Part shown: positions 48,325-60,890 of the stretch, piece after piece
How positions within the stretch are numbered: position 1 is the first letter of the stretch
Layout of the letters: each line of letters opens with the position of its first letter
DNA from: Gnetum montanum
Lineage: Eukaryota > Streptophyta > Gnetopsida > Gnetales > Gnetaceae
Assembly (NCBI GenBank): GCA_015680685.1
Contig: MNCI01034785.1
Location: 465,573-529,572, forward strand
DNA length: 64,000 nucleotides
Reading direction: 5' to 3'
The notes under the pieces: model-generated
The model's input: the letters and a program-made list of their open reading frames with translations, nothing else
What the model was told of the DNA's origin: nothing
Databases searched by the model: none
Made by a program: the position numbers and the translations under genes

Positions 48325-49612
48325 TGATATCATTAGAGATGTTGATTTGGTAGTCACAACATTATAGATTGAATGTTACAAGCCATGTTGCTACATCATA
48401 GATGTAATGTTCCTCAATTAGTCTTGTGTATAAATATGGCTCACCAAATGTATTTCTGGTACCATTTGATCTAGTACTAGAAAAACTAGATTAGTTTAAT
48501 TTTGTAACTTAGCAAATAGTTAACAAGCATCCATACCATGGATTTGAGTTAACTATATGAAGTTTTATTCAAATAGAATATACATAGACACATTTCATAA
48601 CTAGCAATAATTTTGAAATTGATTATAACTTTAACTTAGAATAGATTTATTTTTTTATAAATTTAATTTATCTTATTTTTTAGCATTGTGATTTACAATT
48701 ATTGTATTATAAATATTTTATGAAATGAATGCAACTTAATGTTAAGCATAAATATATATTCATTTAGTAATTGTAGGAACAATATTACTTGGTTTACCTA
48801 GTAACATAAAGCTTGATAATCCCAATAGTGGATATAAAAGTTTAAAACATGACTCTGAAGTATGAATCAAGCACTTATTTCTATTAGATTAGTTTAGGAT
48901 TTAATTCCATATTTTAGTTAATTAGTTATTAACATCTAATTTATTAAATTTTCATCTATCTTATTTATTGTTGTAATAACATCTTATGTCATATGTGTCA
49001 CCTAGGCTATACAATATGAACATAAGAGCCACTACTAATCTATGTAACCATACAATAATCCATGATCAACTAACAAAAATAAATGCTATGACTAGTCCAT
49101 CCATGGATTATAACATGGTTTACTAGAATACTTATAAAGCACATGATAGAGCATTGAATATGTCAGGGGAAAGTAGTATCAAAATTTGTTCCTCAACATG
49201 TCACTAGATATTACTAGGATCACGATCAAGAAAAATAGTTAATTTCTTAGTATCCATGGATATTTCTACAGGTGATGAGGATTGAAATATGAAGAATCTT
49301 TTGGAATTCAATATTGTTAATGGATGTTGTCACAATTGATGAGATTTGATATCATATCAAACTCAATCACATCACCAAGCATCATGCAATCAATGATAAT
49401 CTATAAAATTTAATATCATATCAAATTCAATCATGTTACCAAGCATTGTGCAATCAATGATAATTGATGACATTAATCTCCATCAATTTTAGTTTCTATA
49501 GTGCTAAGAAACATAATACATCTTGGAAATTAGCAACCAATAACATTAGAGATTGTGGTTGAGTGATTTATAGTGATTGGTGAATATTTTGATTTTAAAA
49601 CACTTGATTCAA
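48325..49612 (+). repeat. LTR-like unit, tandem copy 2
   Basis: Head-to-tail with the first unit with no interior between them. TATA-like tataaatatggctcacc at about 48428. It is longer because of an internal 64-bp duplication (49344-49471). Confidence 0.75.
49344..49471 (+). repeat. 64-bp tandem duplication inside copy 2
   Basis: Two units starting atttgatatcatatcaaact and atttaatatcatatcaaatt, each ending caatcaatgataat. Copy 1 has only one (about 48125-48188). Confidence 0.85.
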
Positions 49613-51699
49613 ATGATTTATAATCCATTTTACATTGAATTCAATTTGAATCTACAAGTCTTGAATTGTAGAGTATAGATCTCATGGAGAATGAATGCAA
49701 CAGTACAAATTTTAGTCAAAAAGAAGTGAAATCTTAGAGAAACTTGATTTTCTTTATAAAAAAATACAATTGAAGTTCATAAAATAACATCCATGACTTG
49801 TAAATATTATTAAATTTTTTTATCAACAATGATAGATTAAGAAATGACTCAAAATTGTAGATATGTTTCAATATTTAATGAAAATGAAAACAAATTCTAA
49901 TAAAAGCATTAAATATTAAAATGAGAGTAATGATCATCTTATTCTTTTCAGAAACTTATCGTTCTTTTTGTTTAATGATTTTTGATGAAATATGAAGATT
50001 GTGAGGAAATTGTGAGAAATTGAGAATTTTTGAAATATATGTGAGAGAATTGTGAGAAGCTTGTAATAGATTTTTGATTCAGAATAAAATGAAGGAAAAT
50101 CTAGAATGAAGAAAGCTTACAAATTTCATTAATCATTAATGAAGGAATGAAAATTCTTGATCAACAATGGATATAATCATTAGAATTGATAGAAGAGTAA
50201 GAGATGAGAAAGAATAAAATGACAACACTCACAATTTTCACTCTTCATTACTTTAACTTGTGATTACATTGAGGCTTATGAACTTTATTTATAGCTTGAA
50301 AGAGTCTTGATCCTTTCTTCATATGAATTTTTATTCCCTCTATGAAATTTACTACCATAACTTTGATTTTTAAACTTTTCCTTGGAAAACACTATGACTT
50401 CTAACATTTTAAACATAGAACATGAATTTGAAAATAAAGAAAAATTAGGCAGTAAGTCAAAATGTAAAAAATCCCTTCTCTAATGACTAAGTTTAATGTT
50501 ATTACTTGTTGAAATTGATGCTTGAAGTCTTTATGCTTTTTTAGTCTTCTTCATTATTTGTCTTAATGGTGTATAATGTTGAAAAGTTGTTCTAATCTTG
50601 AAATTATCTTTAACTTGAATTTGACTCTTTATTCCTTGATGAATGCCCTCCTTGAAATTTTGAGAATGAAACTTAGACTTCTTCTTTGAGTCTTCTTTGG
50701 CTTGAAACTAAAACATTTTCATTTTTGTGTATAAAAACTCTTCAGTCTTTTAAGGTTGAAATTTAAAAATTCTTCAAATCTTTGAAAGGTTTGAATCTTT
50801 TTCAATTTTCTTGAGAATTTTGTAACCTTTTTTCTCTTAATTTTCTTATGTATTCCTTCTTTTTTAATGTTTTTGTTAACTTTCATGGCTTATTTTGTCC
50901 TACTTTGGACCTATTAGAATCATTTTAAGAGCCTTTTATGCTTCTTAATTCATTTTTTATGCATATTTGGCTTACATTTTATGTTTCTTTGGGCATTTTA
51001 TATCTCTTTTGGTTGTTTTGTTCCTTTTTGAGAATTTTTAACCTCATTTGGACCATTACATTGTGAGAATAAAAGAATTATGATAGAAATTATGAATATG
51101 TCCTCATTAAGCACCTAAGCTAGACTAGCCATAGGGACATTTAAGAGAGCCATCCCTTTCCATATTTTTATTTATATAGTACAATAATTTAGAAGATAAA
51201 TTTTGATGACATCTTTATATTTACAAAATTTTGAACATTTTCTTTGAACTTTGGCCATAATAAGAAAGGAAGTATGAGAAAGAATCCATTATCCTTTACT
51301 TATTCTTTGAGAAATAATCTCTTATCCTTCTTCTTGTTTTTAAGAGGATCTTTTTGTCCCTCATCTTAAGTTTAAAAGAATTTTTTTATTTTTTATCTTG
51401 TCTTTGAGAGCACCTCATGTTCCTCTTCTAATCTTTAAGACGATCATATTTCCTTTTTTCAAATCTTTTATGGGATCTAATGTTCTTATTTAAACTTTGA
51501 ATCTTTGAGTAAAAGCTTTAAAGAAATGCTCATTAGTATAAAAGAAATGCCTTATTATTCAATTTTTTAAAACATAATATGCCTCATAACTTAATGATAA
51601 TATCACCTAGTACATATGAAATCCTCAATGGATTTTTTATATGTGTTTCTTATTTGTTAATGTGTATTTTTCATGTTTTTCTTGTTCTAATCCTCCTAA
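49613..51699. other. AT-rich sequence without recognised genes
   Basis: No protein motif in any frame. A minus-strand TATA-like ctataaataaag at about 50284-50293 with the flanking texture of an LTR promoter is the only signal. 50500-51060 is T-rich low complexity. Confidence 0.5.
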
Positions 51700-52362
51700 G
51701 GTAGGTTGGGACCAAGAAGAGATTTTTTGGATGAGTATTTGGTATTTTTATCTTAAGCATGAATATCTTGTTTTTGGAAACTTAGCTAAGAAAGAAATCT
51801 ACACCTAAGAAAAGATGTCTATTATGTAGATAAGACATATTTTATGAAGACAATACATCTACTATCATGTGCAATAATTTTTGGAATATTTTTCTTATAT
51901 CTACATGATGTCAATAGGAAGAAGTCTACTCTGAGAACTCTCTACATTTAAGAAAGATGTCTTCTTTCTCTTCAAGACATCTTCTATACCAACATGATCA
52001 TTTTGCACAAATTCCAATGGACTCAAAATTATAATTTTGAATGTTAAGGAAGATGAATAGAAATAAGGAAAAATTATAAATAGACTTATTCTACCTTCAT
52101 TTATTCAAGAGTATCTAGGGAGTAAGAGTTATAAGTTGAGAGTCTAAGAGTATGTTTGATCAATTTCTTTGGTCATCCTTCTTGAGTGTGGTGTGAGGAT
52201 TGGATCGAATCACTTATCTTTTCTTAGGAGTACATGCTTTTTTATGCTTGTACTTACATTTTTATTGAGAAATAATCAAGATTTTCCTTTTCATTTCCTA
52301 TTTATTTTGATTTATTTTTGGTTTGAGAAAGCTTAGATTATGGAATCCAAAAGATCTCCTCA
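51700..52362 (+). repeat. Element E 5' LTR (left limit uncertain)
   Basis: Ends aaaagatctcctca just before a Met-type PBS. TATA-like ttataaatag at about 52075. Upstream it has repeated agatgtct/agacatct octamers (51815-52005). No second LTR was found, so the left limit is a guess. Confidence 0.5.
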
Positions 52363-52368
52363 TTAGAT

Positions 52369-52380
52369 TGGTATTAGAGC
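52369..52380 (+). promoter_or_regulatory. Element E primer binding site (initiator-Met tRNA type)
   Basis: TGGTATTAGAGC against TGGTATCAGAGC: one C-to-T change. Six bases after the LTR end. Met-type priming is usual for chromoviruses and Ty1/copia. Confidence 0.8.
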
Positions 52381-52724
52381 ATTTGAAATTGAAAATAATT
52401 ATATTCAAGTAAATAATCCTTATCTCAATTACAAAGAATCACTTTAGATTATCAAGTTTTGTTGAATTCTTTTTTATTGTCTTTTCCACTCATCTTAGGA
52501 CTTGGAAAATTTTCTTTCACCCCTAAGTTTGTCATATCTTTAAATATTTGTAAGATAATTGTAGCATTGGATATTTATTATCTTATAGTAGCTACTATTT
52601 AAAGATATTAAACTTATTTTTCCTAAGAATTGAGCACTCCTTATTTCATTATTTTAAAAATATTAGATATTTTACCTTTATTTGTAGAATTTTATGGAAT
52701 TTGCCATTTTAGGTCAACTTTACC

Positions 52725-53880
52725 ATGGCTTTAGAGAAGAAGATAGTTCAAGGTTTATTAAGAGACATGAATGACATGAGAAGTGCTCTCAAGCTCATTG
52801 TTGAGAAAATTGAAAAGCTAGAAGAGAAAAAAAGAACAGGCTTCTTCAACAAAATCATTAAGGTAAAGGAAAAACTTAAGTACTTATTTAGCAATACCTT
52901 ATTTAAGACATTCCTTTACATCACCTCTTAAACTTTATCTTCCTTTTGGAAATGACGACTTTAGAGAAGATGAATAGCAAGATGATGAACTTCTTCATGC
53001 TAACTATTGAAAATAAGTCTTAACTATTATTATTTCTAAGGAAAGATAAAAAGAAACTCTCTTCAAGATCTTAAAGAAAGAAATGAAAAGGAGTTGAAGT
53101 TACTTTTACTAAATTTTTCAAATAATTCTTTAAGAATGGCTCATGTTGAAATCAAATATTTTAATGGAATGGGACATACCAAATTTTTTCTCTCTTCTCT
53201 TAAGATGATTAACAAATAATTTTAACTTAAAGATGTAGAAGACCATCAAAAAGTGGCATATGCTAAGGCAAATAGGAAAGCATGACACTAATATGGTGGG
53301 AGAAAGAATGCCATTTTTACAAGGTGAATAATAGTAGTCTTATCAAGATTGGTCACTCATGCAATTCATGTTAATGCAAATTATTGAAAAGTCTCATCAT
53401 AGATAAGAGGCTATTCAAAGAATTAAATATATGAGGTAAGGATATTAAAGTGCTAAAAAATATTACATTGAATTTTGTAAAGCTTTTTAATAGGAAAGTT
53501 ACATTAGGATGAATATAAGTGCCTTCTAGCTTCCAAGATGGGTTTCAGAAAGAATTCTGGCAAGGAATCACCTTCTATGAACTACAAACCATGGATGAGG
53601 CATTTGATTTAGCTCTAAAGGATGAAAGAGAACTTCAAGATTTTAAAAAAGCTCTTAAAGCTTCCAAAGTTAAAGGATTTAAATCTTCTAAGGGATATAC
53701 AAGAGCTAGGGGGAAAGTTAATTCCAAGGATAATTTAACCTACAGAAAGCCAAGATTTCAAGAAAAAATACTTTCAAGAAAGGAAAATGTTAAGAAAATG
53801 ACAATACTTCCAAGGTCCAATGCTTCAGTTGTAGAAAGATAGAATATATACAATGAGAATCTAAGAAGCCTAAGGTTTAA
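52725..53880 (+). pseudogene. Element E gag (broken)
   Basis: Start 52725 (MALEKKIVQGLLRDMNDMRS) with a Lys/Glu-rich N-terminal helix. A core remnant at 53140-53330 has VEIKYFNGMGHTKFF, LKDVEDHQKVAYAK and GGRKNAIF, resembling the chromovirus Gag core. The open stretch 53519-53839 (FWQGITFYELQTMDEAFDLA) is the end of the core and the basic linker. A decayed zinc knuckle CFSCRKIEYIQ lies near 53820-53855. Several stops and shifts. Confidence 0.8.
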
Positions 53881-53989
53881 AAGAACAAGAAAGTTTAAAT
53901 CTTTGAGAAGGGAGAGTCTTCAAATGAAGGTAATCCTAATGCCAATTTAATTAAGGATATTATTTAAATTAATTCATATATGGAAAATG

Positions 53990-54450
53990 TCAATGGTAGT
54001 ATAGACCCTTTAAGGAAAATGCTCTTTAGAATTGGTGCAAGGTATCTATGTAGTGGAAAATGGATTCAAATATTCATAGATGAATATGATCAAGAGAATG
54101 TTATCTCCACCAAGATTATTGAGAGACTTGGATTAAAGAAGATTCCTTACTAAAACCCTATAAGATATATTCGCTTTATACAAATCACTTCCAAGAGGTA
54201 AAGAAACGATGCATTTCATCTTTTATGATTGATTCTTATAAGGATCAAGTATAATATGATATTCTTATCATAGATAATGTTAATTTCATCCTTTGCAGAT
54301 CTTATAACTCTAATAAAAATTCTACTTATGATGAAGATAGGAATATTTGATCAATTCCTAGGAAGGATAGGATTTATCATTTTCTTCCAATGATTTTGTA
54401 GCAATATAGAGATAATTTTTCTATTAATTTTAATTTAATTTTGTTAAGTG
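53990..54450 (+). pseudogene. Element E protease remnant
   Basis: IFIDEYDQENVISTKIIERL (about 54070-54128) is the catalytic strand and helix of a chromovirus protease; relatives have IDGGS-ENV at the start. GLKKIPY follows. The ILGRPW end is decayed; DRIYHFLPM (about 54367-54395) marks the linker to RT. Confidence 0.75.
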
Positions 54451-54539
54451 AAATAGAATATTTAAAAGAACATGAAGAGCATGGTCATGGATTTATCATT
54501 ATTCCTACCATTTCTACAAGCGAAGAAGAGTATTAAAAT

Positions 54540-55318
54540 GAACTTTCTCTAGTGATGCAACCTTTGACATTGGAATTTACTGATGTTTTCAAGGGTAAAT
54601 TGAAAGAGCTTTCTCCAATGAGACCCATTCCATATTAAATTGACTTTAAGCCTAGAGCTACCATCCCAATTCAGAGGGATTATCATTTGACTACATATCA
54701 AAGGAAGGAGTTGCATAAGTAAGTAAATAAGTAAGTTACTCTAATGGATTTATTAAGGAATATATTTCTCTTTGTGTCATTTCAATTATACTTGTTTCTA
54801 AGAAAGATACCAATGAAATGAGAATATATATTGATTTTAAAGTTAATAAAATCAATATTAAGTATAGATTTTCCATTCTAAGGATGGATGATATTCTTGA
54901 AGTTTTGAACAATGGTAAAATCTTTTCAAAGATTCACTTGAAAACTAGATATTGTCAAATAAGTATTAGATCAAGAGATGAATGAGAAATAACTTTTAAG
55001 ATATTGGATGGTTTGTATGAGTGGTTAGTCATGCCTTTTGGACTAACTAATGATCCAACCACTTTCATAAGACTTTTGAATGAGGTTCTAGGATATCTTA
55101 TTGGTAAATTTTATACTATTTTCATTGATGATATTCTTATGTATAGTTATAAGAAGAAAGAGCATGTGTAACACTTGAGATTGGTATGCTTAAATTTGCA
55201 CGAGGAGAAATTGGTGATCAATACAAAGAAATTCCATTTCATGAAGAAGGAAATTATGTTTTTATGTCATGCTATCTCCAAAAACTAAGTCTAGATAAAA
55301 ATCAAGCAAGATCAAGGT
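54540..55318 (+). pseudogene. Element E reverse transcriptase (chromovirus type)
   Basis: Motifs in order: FTDVFKGKLKELSPMRPI, PIQRDYHLT, LVSKKDTNEMRIYIDFK, INIKYRFSILRMDDILEVL, GKIFSKIHLKTRYCQI, FKILDGLYEWLVMPFGLTND, FIRLLNEVLGYLIGKF, IFIDDILMYS (catalytic Asp-Asp intact at about 55122-55131) and EEKLVINTKKFHFMKKE. Most of 54790-55290 is one frame with three stops. Length and order equal chromovirus RT. Confidence 0.93.
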
Positions 55319-55645
55319 AATCAATAAATGGCCTTCACCTAGAGATGTGGGAGAGGTAAGATCTTTTTTTGGTTTGGTTGGATTCTATAGGAGATTTACT
55401 ATAAATTTCATTTCTATTACATGAATTATAATTTCTTGTTTAAAGAAAAGTTTCATTTTTGTGTGGGATGATGTAAAGGAGAAACTTTTCAGGCATTAAA
55501 GAAGAAGATTTGTAGTGCTTTGGTTTTGGTAATTTCAAACTTTTCCAAAGTTTTTGAAGTGGATGTGGATGCAAGTCAGTTTGTTATTAGAGGCATTCTT
55601 TCTCAAGAAGGTAAGCCAATTGTATTCTTTTCTAGAAAGTAAAAT
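55319..55645 (+). pseudogene. Element E RNase H, N-terminal half
   Basis: Begins INKWPSPRDVGEVRSFFGLV and GFYRRFTINF, continues with FQALKKKICSALVL and FEVDVDASQFVIRGILSQEG, and stops at KPIVFFSRK. Catalytic VDAS is kept. Relatives continue with LNxAEKNYxxxEKE, which here is found only on the other strand, beginning near 57000. Confidence 0.88.
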
Positions 55646-55805
55646 GAATCTTGATAAAACACATAAAAATTATCAAACATAATATTATAAATATTATAAA
55701 CATAATCTTGCATTTTTATTTTATTATATGTATTAAAATCTCTTTTATACTTCTTGAACACAATGATATACACAAGTATTCTTGACAATTCACTTAACAT
55801 CATCT

Positions 55806-57005
55806 TCAAAGCTTATGACCATATTTAATTGTGATTTTTATGATCAATTGCCTTAGTCCAAAATTAGTGGGACTACTATCACTAATGATAGAATGGAAGA
55901 TATTATGATATGAAAACTTAGCATGGGCTAACATGTTTTCCCCTCTTTGAGGTTGATCCTTAGACAAACATCTCAATATCTTTAACAAATTTTTATTGAC
56001 AACTTCAATTTACCCATCAATTTGAGGATGATAGGCTATAGAAAATGATACCTTAGTTCCCAGAAATTTTCAAAGTGATTTCTAAAAGTGACTACTAAAT
56101 TTAACATCCCTTTTATTCACAATGTTTAAGGAAATGACATGTAATCTCACAACATGTTGACAGAATAAATAAACAACATGATAAACATCATTACTTCTCT
56201 TAAATGGAATAAAACAAGCCATTTTAGGAAATCTATCTACCATAAAAAGTATTTAATCATGATTAAATATTATCTTAGAAATGCCACCAAAAAATCCAAA
56301 TAAATACTTTCCCAATGAGCATTTGAGATTGTTAAAGGTAAATAATCATCATCAATACCCTTACCCCTTTAAAACTTTTAACATATATAACATTATTTTA
56401 TAAATTTAACCACATCTCTATTCATTCATAGGCAAAAGTATTTCTTACTTAATAATTTTAAGCTCTTTATTTTTTCATATATGTAGCCATGTTATTTTAA
56501 TGTTTTTCTTCAAGAATTTTGAACCTAAAGTTGCATTTTAGAACATAAAGTTTTCTATCCTTAAATAAAATCCCATTATTTAAATTATAAGCCTTCCATT
56601 TACTAATCCTTCCTAGTAACGAGGACCTTAATGCTCTTTAAATTTCACCAAAATCATTATCATTAGAATACAATGAAGTAAGAGAGTTAAAACGTAGAAC
56701 TTCTAAATTAGAAGAAATAACAAGTATTCTTGACAAATCATTAGCCACAAAATTAGACTTGCTACTTCTATATTTCAAAATAAAATGAAAATATTGTAAT
56801 TTTTCCACCTATTTCATGTTCTTGGCACTCAATTTGTTTTAAGAGTTTAAAAACTGAAGTGGCCTATGATGAGTTAACAAAAGAAACTCTTATTCTAGCA
56901 TGTAATGTCTCTAATGCTTGATAGCTTAAAGTATAGCATATAATTCCTTCTCATGATCTTACCTAAGAATGATAGACTTATTGTGTTTTTCATTACTATT
57001 TATAT
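55806..57005 (-). pseudogene. RNase H C-terminal half and integrase, inverted relative to E
   Basis: Minus strand from 57005: KSIILR, HEKELYAIL, KHxRHYMLE, THHRPLQFLNS and NFVANDLSRI (RNase H end). Integrase follows: VDRFPKMACFIPFKRS near 56230, KFLGTKVSFSIAYHPQIDG near 56040, and an open stretch at 55988-55806 with LRCLSKDQPQRGENMLAHAKF and the TNFG segment. Catalytic first Asp (VDRF) kept. It starts about where E stops, so it may be E's own pol end after an inversion; a separate fragment in opposite orientation is the alternative. Confidence 0.85.
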
Positions 57006-57839
57006 TTGCATTACTACTACATCCATTCTATTAATAACTTGCATGAAAGTTAGGATGTTCTAGTTATAATTTCTAGTAATAAGTTTTATTTTCTTTTTAA
57101 ATTAAACTCTTAATTATTTTCTCACTTTTATTATGTCATCTTGTTTGGGACTAAATAGTATACTATGCATTATGTCTTGTTTACATTTCATCTATTCTTA
57201 TTTTCTACTTCAGTTGCATTTACATTTATATGTTATATGAAAGCTAGGGTATTCTAGTTAGGATATTTCTATTAAAGTTTCATTTATTTACTATAATGTT
57301 TTGTGGTTTTTAAAACTATTTTTCATAGGATTTGTTCATAAATATTTTTTGGCTAGAATTTTGATCAAGGTTTTCTGGATATATCTCATTTATAATCATA
57401 ACTACAAGTAAATGATATTCCACTAATTAGAGTCAAATACCTTAATGTAATCAATTAATGAATATGATATCCTCTATTTTTACTAAATATTATTCATGAA
57501 ATTTGAATTTTAAAGAAGTTTTAAGAATGATTTATTGAACATTGAAATTTTGAAATAAAATTATGTTTTATTCTTAAACAAAATATCTAGCTTTATTGTC
57601 CATTAGCCCTTAGAAATATTAGGAGGATTTTGATTGAATTGAACAATGACTTGATATTAGAAATCTAGCTTTTGGAATCCTAGGTCATTAAAGTAATATT
57701 TTTATTTTTATGATTCTTAGAAGAGGTGTTATATGTAGTTTTATAATTTGAATCTTAATCTTTGGGATGAACTTTTAAAGAAAATATATGGTTCTAGTCT
57801 ATTTTTATGGAGTAGAAAGCTAGTTAGTTTAGGGACATC
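57006..57839. other. AT-rich spacer with an imperfect duplication
   Basis: Two similar stretches at about 57040-57095 and 57228-57285 (gaaagttaggatgttctagt and gaaagctagggtattctagt). No coding motif. Confidence 0.5.
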
Positions 57840-58752
57840 TCTTTCAATCCCCTTGTTCTTCCATACATATGTCTTTTGAAGTTTTAGCCTATATGAAGAT
57901 GTCTTGGAGGTCCAAGAGACATCTTACCTTTGATTTGAGTTTGTATAGAAGATTTCTTACAAATAAAGGACATGTCTCCCTAGAGAGGAGGTACCTTAAG
58001 AAAGATGTCTCCCCCATAGAGGAGACCACTTGGGGAAGATGTCTTGAGATAGAGGAGATGTCTCATCCATGGAGAATATGTCTCCTAGAAATAGTAAATG
58101 TCTCTTTCAAATGTTGGGGTTTTGTAGGAGACAATCCAAGGAGCCCAAAAACAACCTGTACGATTTGGAAAACTTCAACAATAGACCATTCCAAGTTGGA
58201 AAAGAGCTAGGACAAGATAGAAATAGCATGGAAACTCCAATTTGAGCTTTTGAAAGTTTTTCATAGGTTTTTATCTTATTTTCTTAATAAATATGCTAGT
58301 TTTTAAGCTTGTACATGCATGAACAGAGTGACAAGAATACTTGGTAAGAGCTCTTAAGTTGAGAAGAGCTTGGGAAGAGTATGATAGAGCATATCAAGTA
58401 AGTGTAGGTTTGGTTGCAGCTCTAGGGCTAATGTATGTGGATTGGCATATGTATTCTTGTCTCTTATTTACTTCTTTAATTTGAATCTCAATTCTAGTTT
58501 GTAGAAGGACTTTTTATCGGTTGCATCTTGCATTAAGAATAGCCATTCTGTGGTTGTAAATCCTAATTCTCTTCAACAATGTTTGAGAGGTTATGGATGT
58601 TTTGTGGGATTTGGAAACCCTATTGTAATCTTCTCTTTTGAATATCTGAAGATAGCTAGTTTTTAGTTTTCTAGAAAATAAATTATCTTTTCATAATATC
58701 TGGATTTAGTGTTGGAAAGTGATTTTAATATTGGAGTCAACCTACTTCAACA
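57840..58752 (+). repeat. LTR G (left limit uncertain)
   Basis: Ends ggagtcaacctacttcaaca at 58752, followed by ttat and a Met-type PBS. Contains aataaatatgc near 58284. Carries the TGTCTC cluster. No interior coding is left, so Ty1/copia or Ty3/gypsy cannot be decided. A 113-codon frame at 57869-58210 has no recognised domain. Confidence 0.55.
57896..58133 (+). promoter_or_regulatory. Cluster of TGTCTC hexamers (auxin-response-element core)
   Basis: Plus: 57973, 58006, 58059, 58079, 58099. Minus (GAGACA): 57916, 58128. TGTCTT variants at about 57868, 57900 and 58040. An imperfect inverted repeat aagatgtcttgga / tccaagagacatctt spans 57896-57925. TGTCTC is the core recognised by plant auxin response factors; activity is not shown. 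Confidence 0.6.
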
Positions 58753-58756
58753 TTAT

Positions 58757-58768
58757 TGGTATCCAAGC
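58757..58768 (+). promoter_or_regulatory. LTR G primer binding site (initiator-Met-like)
   Basis: TGGTATCCAAGC matches TGGTATCAGAGC at 10 of 12 positions, four bases after the LTR end. Confidence 0.6.
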
Positions 58769-60108
58769 TTTTTGTTGATCGTTACTATTGGCAACCGTTT
58801 GGGATGCAACTGCCAACAAGTGTCCTCGAATAGGATTTAGGTGCATGCTGGTCTCTGGCAACACCAAGGCCCAGATACCTCTAAATAAACTCAGTAGTTA
58901 ATGTGAGTATGTGTGTGTGCTGTTGCGGCATGCGGTTGTGAGAAATGTAACGATTGCGTTGTATGTAAACTACAACTGACTTACTTTAAAGAGATTCAGC
59001 CAACTTTACCAAGTACTGTGAGTTGTTGAAAATTTTCTATTTTGTTCAACTGCCTAGTCTACGCTGTCCTTATAATACCTACTTGTAACAAATATAATTT
59101 TGCAAAAAACATTTGAGCACAACTCCGCAATCTACTCCTAATTTTCCCCAGAGAAAGAGATAGTTCCACAAGAAAACTAGAAATAGAGCAAGATTCGATG
59201 GAAATAAGCAGAAAAGAAAAGAAAGCAGATTTGTGTAGACCTCAAATATTTAAACAAGGTAAAATGACACGAGTAAACACTTCGCAATAAAGCTATCCCA
59301 AATTCAATATCTACGAATTGTTCAAACTTCCAAGGCTCAAACAAGCAATATCTTCAAGACAATCCTATTATGCTACCAAAAATTGCTGCGTAAACTACCA
59401 CGTACGAGACTCCATTTTGACTAGATAATAGATGTCAACGATTGCATTCAAACAGAACCTTTAAAAGACTTGACAATTTCTGATTGAAATACCACGAGAA
59501 TTCACTTTAAAGATAAAAAGAAGCTATTCTGGTCCCATCAAAATACCAAAGATTTTCTGAACCCTCTCGACTACTGAATTGTTCAACGGCGTGACTACAA
59601 ACAGAGGCTCTCTTACAACAATCCCAATAGCAGTTCCCACACGTTGCACAATAACGAAATTTACTACTAAAATGCTCTTAAGGCTTTTAAACACAAGTGC
59701 TTCTATGGAGAAATTTTAATAGAAATTTCTATTGGGCAACAAGAAATTACTTGCCAAGGATAATACTATCTAAACCACTAGCTAAACAATTTAAACAAAA
59801 CAAACAATGAAATGCATAACTTACAGGACCATGACAAAGAGATTGAAATCTTTATTCTAGCAAGCCGTCTTGTAAGCAATCGTCACAACTTCTTCTTTAC
59901 AAAATGCTCTTCTCCCCAAGACTCAAAGTGTCTCCAAGTAAGAGCCCAAGTGCTACTAGTAGCCTTGAAAATGTGATGTATGAGACCCCAAGTGTCATGT
60001 GAGAAGTTCCAATGCGATCTTATGTTCCAATGTGATCCTCCCCTTCATTCCTTGACCCCTGAAGCCTTTTTATAGGGTTCCAAGGTAGGTAGGGAAGTTA
60101 CATATTTA

Positions 60109-60204
60109 AAAATATCTCACCTAACTTCTCTCCCAAGTAACTTGGCCAACCAATAGGAGATTACTTGCTAAAATATCCTAGCTAACTTTTCTTCCAAGTA
60201 AAGA
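60109..60204 (-). repeat. ~62-bp spaced direct repeat upstream of minus-strand TATA
   Basis: aaatatctcacctaacttct and aaatatcctagctaactttt, each followed by a ccaagtaa segment, starting about 60109 and 60171. Upstream of the TATA-like box on the minus strand. Confidence 0.6.
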
Positions 60205-60825
60205 GGTTACAACTTACTCATTTAACTATGGTTAGGAGGTTACTCATAAAGTTAGGAGGAATTAATATTTGTACATATTATGAATATTTCCTTTGTAAGT
60301 AATTTGTCTAAAATCCCTAATCTAATTTAATTTAATTTAAATTTTAAATTTTAAATTCTAACTATCACTAAGCTCGAAGATTTTATCATAAAAATATAAT
60401 ATAATCTCCACCTCATTGGTGGTAGCGGTAGTTGATTTTATTTTTGCATCCCCGAAAATTGTAATTAAAATTTGGAATGACCCGAAATATGAGCCCGAAG
60501 GCAAATCCACCGATCCTACAACTGATCCAAAATATCTTTTCTGGCAAAAAATCGTTACCAGCAACTGCCTTCACAGGAGAATACTTAGCCGTCGTGTCAG
60601 GAAACATTGCCATGTATTACGTACAGATCTGTAACTATTGTAACCTCTACTTCTTGAAAATGCTTGCAAGTTTTGATGAAGATATGATTTGGAAATTTTA
60701 GGCTCTACAATTTTGGTCGTCATCTTTCACTCGCAGCTGCACTTGCCCTACTACGCCCGCCTTCAGCCAAGGGTTTTTCTAGCCTGGTTCTACGCAGGCT
60801 TGCGACCAGGGTTTCATGCCTTGCT

Positions 60826-60890
60826 TTGCCACCGTCGTCACCGTTGCAGCCGTCGTCATCGTCATCGCAGCCATCGCAGCCATGTCGTGT
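60826..60890. repeat. Imperfect trinucleotide tract (GTC/ATC/GCA)
   Basis: Runs of gtcgtcatcgtcatcgcagc type. It gives Ala/Val/Ile-rich or Asp-rich strings depending on frame, which explains the overlapping open frames here. Confidence 0.8.

Noticed and set aside
53519-53842. Separate gene for the 107-codon frame
   Set aside because: Position and composition fit the end of element E gag.
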